Assembly: GCF_029910215.1 (NCBI RefSeq)
Contig: NZ_CP110396.1
Coordinates: 124,001 to 188,000, forward strand
DNA length: 64,000 nt
Source: Paraburkholderia sp. D15
GTDB lineage: Bacteria; Pseudomonadota; Gammaproteobacteria; Burkholderiales; Burkholderiaceae
Direction: 5' to 3'
Shown piece by piece: positions 63,713 through 64,000 of this stretch. The notes below the pieces were generated by a model. The model had not been told where the DNA came from, searched no databases, and was given only the letters and a program-made list of their open reading frames with translations. The position numbers were made by a program, and so were the translations under genes. Position 1 is the first letter of the stretch; the number at the start of each line of letters is the position of its first letter.

Positions 63713-64000
63713 CTATTCGTTTTCATCGAAGTAATGCCCAAACTTCGTCTGCTTCGTGCGGATATAGCGCTCGTTTTCCTCGCGCATCGGAATCGCCAGC
63801 GCCACGCGTTCGCACACCGGAATACCGTGCTTCGACAGCGTGTCGAACTTCTCCGGATTGTTGCTCATCAGACGCACCGACGTGACCTTCAGCGTACGCA
63901 GAATGCCGGCCGCCGAATCGTATTCGCGTGAATCGTCCGGCAGGCCGAGGTCGAGATTCGCCTCGACCGTGTCGCGCCCCTGTTCCTGCAGCGCATACGC
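63713..64000 (-). CDS. ribA: GTP cyclohydrolase II, C-terminal fragment
   Basis: The minus strand encodes 95 residues running off the window edge. [34 protein letters not shown] and [10 protein letters not shown] are the C-terminal blocks of RibA, which opens GTP to start riboflavin synthesis. The tail ends [10 protein letters not shown]. Only the 3' part is present; the zinc-binding Cys residues lie outside the window. Confidence 0.93.
   Translation of the reverse strand, partial: AYALQEQGRDTVEANLDLGLPDDSREYDSAAGILRTLKVTSVRLMSNNPEKFDTLSKHGIPVCERVALAIPMREENERYIRTKQTKFGHYFDENE

Overview
The window is high-GC DNA from a betaproteobacterium, most likely Paraburkholderia or Burkholderia sensu lato. 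Evidence for this is an rRNA operon of the order 16S - tRNA-Ile(GAT) - tRNA-Ala(TGC) - 23S - 5S, a DUF4148 secreted protein, a cepacia-type lipase with its dedicated foldase, a cyoABCD oxidase, and aerobic B12 genes built on CobN plus ChlI/ChlD-type partners. No insertion sequence, prophage or CRISPR array was found; this is mostly chromosomal core with small accessory modules.

Layout. 0-5 kb: an ECF sigma factor with two membrane/periplasmic partners, the start of a DUF1800 gene, a WXXGXW-repeat protein, a HAD phosphatase and a beta-propeller lipoprotein. 5-8 kb: an AhpD-like protein, a PrxQ-like peroxiredoxin and a cysteinyl-tRNA synthetase paralogue. Both the peroxiredoxin and the synthetase are preceded by a promoter, a very short leader ORF that begins at the predicted transcription start, and an intrinsic terminator. 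The peroxiredoxin leader is rich in His codons and can form textbook alternative hairpins; the synthetase leader has a Cys-Cys pair. 8-14 kb: cyoDCBA and a stand-alone NuoM-like gene. 14.5-19 kb: an ABC ATPase / FtsX-type permease / lipocalin-like (AttH/CrtC) operon. 19.2-25 kb: the rRNA operon on the minus strand.

25-38 kb: a PilZ protein, then two divergent cobalamin operons (cobW-cobN-chlI-chlD on minus; cobE-cobO-cobB-bluB on plus). They start from divergent promoters about 20 bp apart, each with its own B12 riboswitch. 37.7-43.2 kb: a lipoprotein, a CHASE2 sensor kinase, a LysM-FecR protein with an apparent frameshift, and an OmpR-type regulator, all on minus. 44-50 kb: a class II Fic protein, a SWIM/SNF2 helicase and a DeoR regulator. 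50.5-53 kb: a large FAD/GcvT oxidoreductase of the sarcosine/dimethylglycine dehydrogenase type, divergent from the DeoR gene.

53-57.7 kb looks like one extracytoplasmic stress regulon: cytochrome b561, a membrane-anchored catalase-type peroxidase and DUF4148 on minus; an anti-sigma-like protein, an ECF sigma factor and its anti-sigma on plus. Three copies of one promoter-like motif (GGAATAAAA, 13-14 bp, GTTC) precede the three transcription units. 57.7-64 kb: lipase foldase and lipase, a divergent AraC / NmrA-like pair with a small membrane protein, a RES-domain toxin with its antitoxin, and the 3' end of ribA.

The most interesting signals are the two adjacent amino-acid-sensing attenuators (6.0-8.0 kb), particularly the histidine-type attenuator in front of an antioxidant gene pair, and the shared ECF-type promoter motif around the peroxidase cluster.
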